A DNA stretch of 6,147 nt, from assembly GCA_002306815.1 (NCBI GenBank), contig DBTA01000017.1:2286-8432 (forward strand), in the 5' to 3' direction. Below are positions 5,500-6,147 of this stretch, in pieces. How positions within the stretch are numbered: the stretch's first letter is position 1; every line of letters starts with the position of its first letter. The position numbers and the translations under genes were made by a program. The notes beneath the pieces were generated by a model. That model searched no databases, was not told the DNA's origin, and saw only the letters and a program-made list of their open reading frames with translations. This DNA comes from Dehalococcoidia bacterium UBA1328. Its GTDB lineage: Bacteria; Chloroflexota; Dehalococcoidia; Lucifugimonadales; Lucifugimonadaceae.

Positions 5500-5762
5500 G
5501 CAGTTGGTTGTCCGCATGGTTTTATGATCGCGGTTGGCGTGTGGCCGACTCAGTAGCCGATTGATGCTGAATATCTTTCAGAATCGATTGTTTGGGTGCT
5601 GCGTGCACCGGTGGTTGGTTTCGCTGTGTGATGATTTTTGTCGCGCTGCCACGCCTCCCCGAGTCCCTGGTTATATCGGGAATTCGCGTTGGAGGATCTC
5701 TCGTAGTGTGGGGATAAGCAAGCGAGTTCTGGTTTGGGGCCGAAACTAGGTGAGAAGCGTTG
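5500..5762. other. 263-bp convergent spacer, no supported gene
   Basis: Between the kinase stop and the FIST stop no reading frame looks like a real protein. Three small hairpins can be drawn: GTTGGC/GCCGAC (5533-5538/5544-5549, with one wobble pair), GGTGC/GCACC (5595-5599/5605-5609) and AGAAG/CTTCT (5753-5757/5766-5770, spanning the FIST stop). None is followed by a T-run on either strand, so no intrinsic terminator is claimed. Confidence 0.5.
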
Positions 5763-6147
5763 TTACTTCTTAGAAGGTTGGCTGAAAAGTGCGAAGCTCG
5801 CCGAGTAGCCGTGCAGGAACGTTTGGTCACCGATAGGTCCGATTTCTCCATTGGAGAAGAATCCGGCAATAGGGATGTCGGCAACCATTTCGGTGAACAT
5901 CGAGGTGTCATGATCGGGTGAGCCGTAGAGGTACTGGCCGCGCCCCAAGCAGCTGAAGATGAGGGCGGATGCAGGAACATCGTCATCATCGAGATTGTCG
6001 ATGTACTCCTCGAGCATCATACGTAAATCTTCGTCGGCTGCTTGTGCGTCGCGCACGAAGAATTGGACGACCTGTCCTTCCTGGACAAGTTCGCCGACAG
6101 CCAGCGTGCCGTCATCTGCATCGGCACCAAGTACATTCCGGATAAGG
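5763..6147 (-). CDS. FIST-domain protein, C-terminal part (5' end beyond window)
   Basis: The reading frame stays open from the TAA at 5763 to the right edge, giving the last 127 residues of a protein that starts outside the window. GTG at 6056 is in frame but internal, because residues before it continue the same domain (L-I-R-N-V-L-G-A then G-E-L-V-Q-E-G-Q-V-V-Q-F-F). The segment matches the C-terminal half of FIST proteins: the G-Q-x-V-Q-F and V-R-D-A elements, C66-L-G-R-G70, and the strongly conserved G-F-F-S-N-G-E-I-G-P stretch at about 95-104 followed by L-H-G. FIST domains are proposed intracellular small-ligand sensors, often linked to signalling. With the N-terminus missing, any fused output domain cannot be seen. 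It converges with the kinase gene. Confidence 0.88.
   Translation of the reverse strand, partial: LIRNVLGADADDGTLAVGELVQEGQVVQFFVRDAQAADEDLRMMLEEYIDNLDDDDVPASALIFSCLGRGQYLYGSPDHDTSMFTEMVADIPIAGFFSNGEIGPIGDQTFLHGYSASFALFSQPSKK

Noticed and set aside
5533..5609. Hairpins GTTGGC/GCCGAC and GGTGC/GCACC after the kinase gene as terminators
   Set aside because: Stems are only 5-6 bp and no T-run follows on either strand.
5534..5749. 71-codon plus-strand frame in the convergent spacer
   Set aside because: No recognisable ribosome site or family pattern, and its composition (many Arg, Cys, Trp) looks non-coding.
5522..5989. 155-codon open frame on the minus strand
   Set aside because: It runs out of frame through the FIST gene and the spacer. 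Its translation is rich in Ser, Pro, Thr and Arg with no domain pattern, while the FIST frame shows clear conserved motifs.
6054..6056. GTG as the start of a 97-residue protein
   Set aside because: The same frame continues without a stop to the window edge, and the upstream residues belong to the same FIST domain, so this codon is internal.

Overview
The window reads as chromosomal DNA from a bacterium of roughly balanced GC content. Six gene bodies are complete, and a seventh runs off the right edge. Nothing points to a phage, plasmid, insertion sequence, CRISPR array or RNA gene. The gene families (Ldh_2 oxidoreductase, SDR, nitroreductase, aminoglycoside-phosphotransferase-like kinase, FIST protein) and the mix of Shine-Dalgarno-led and apparently SD-less starts would fit an environmental, perhaps marine, actinobacterium or a similar free-living heterotroph. 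That placement is a weak inference.

Layout: (1) 19-1047, minus strand, an Ldh_2-type malate/lactate dehydrogenase-like enzyme. (2) A divergent spacer, 1048-1225. (3) 1226-2728, plus strand, a tightly packed three-gene run: an internally deleted carbon-nitrogen hydrolase (nitrilase superfamily), a CinA/PncC-like protein and a nucleotidylyltransferase of the NadD/NMNAT type, joined by a 4-bp ATGA overlap and a 14-bp overlap. (4) 2835-3422, plus strand, a nitroreductase-family flavoprotein 106 bp downstream. (5) 3423-4289, minus strand, an SDR oxidoreductase whose stop codon directly abuts the nitroreductase stop. (6) A second divergent spacer, 4290-4407, with a promoter candidate and two inverted-repeat elements. 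(7) 4408-5499, plus strand, an APH/ecdysteroid-kinase-like phosphotransferase. (8) A 263-bp convergent spacer without a supported gene. (9) 5763 to the right edge, minus strand, the C-terminal part of a FIST-domain protein.

How they may work together: the centre of interest is the 1226-2728 run. A CinA/PncC-like domain and an NMNAT-like domain are the two chemistries that would take NMN to NaMN and then to NaAD, so a pyridine-nucleotide or related nucleotide role is a natural hypothesis. However, the CinA-like protein lacks the usual ESxTGG signature. The first gene keeps only the N- and C-terminal ends of a nitrilase-fold enzyme, so it is probably catalytically dead but still open and translationally linked to the next gene. 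The flanking dehydrogenases and the nitroreductase use NAD(P)(H) or FMN, which is suggestive context and no proof of a shared pathway. The SDR and the kinase share a divergent control region and may act on the same small hydroxylated substrate, which cannot be named from sequence alone.
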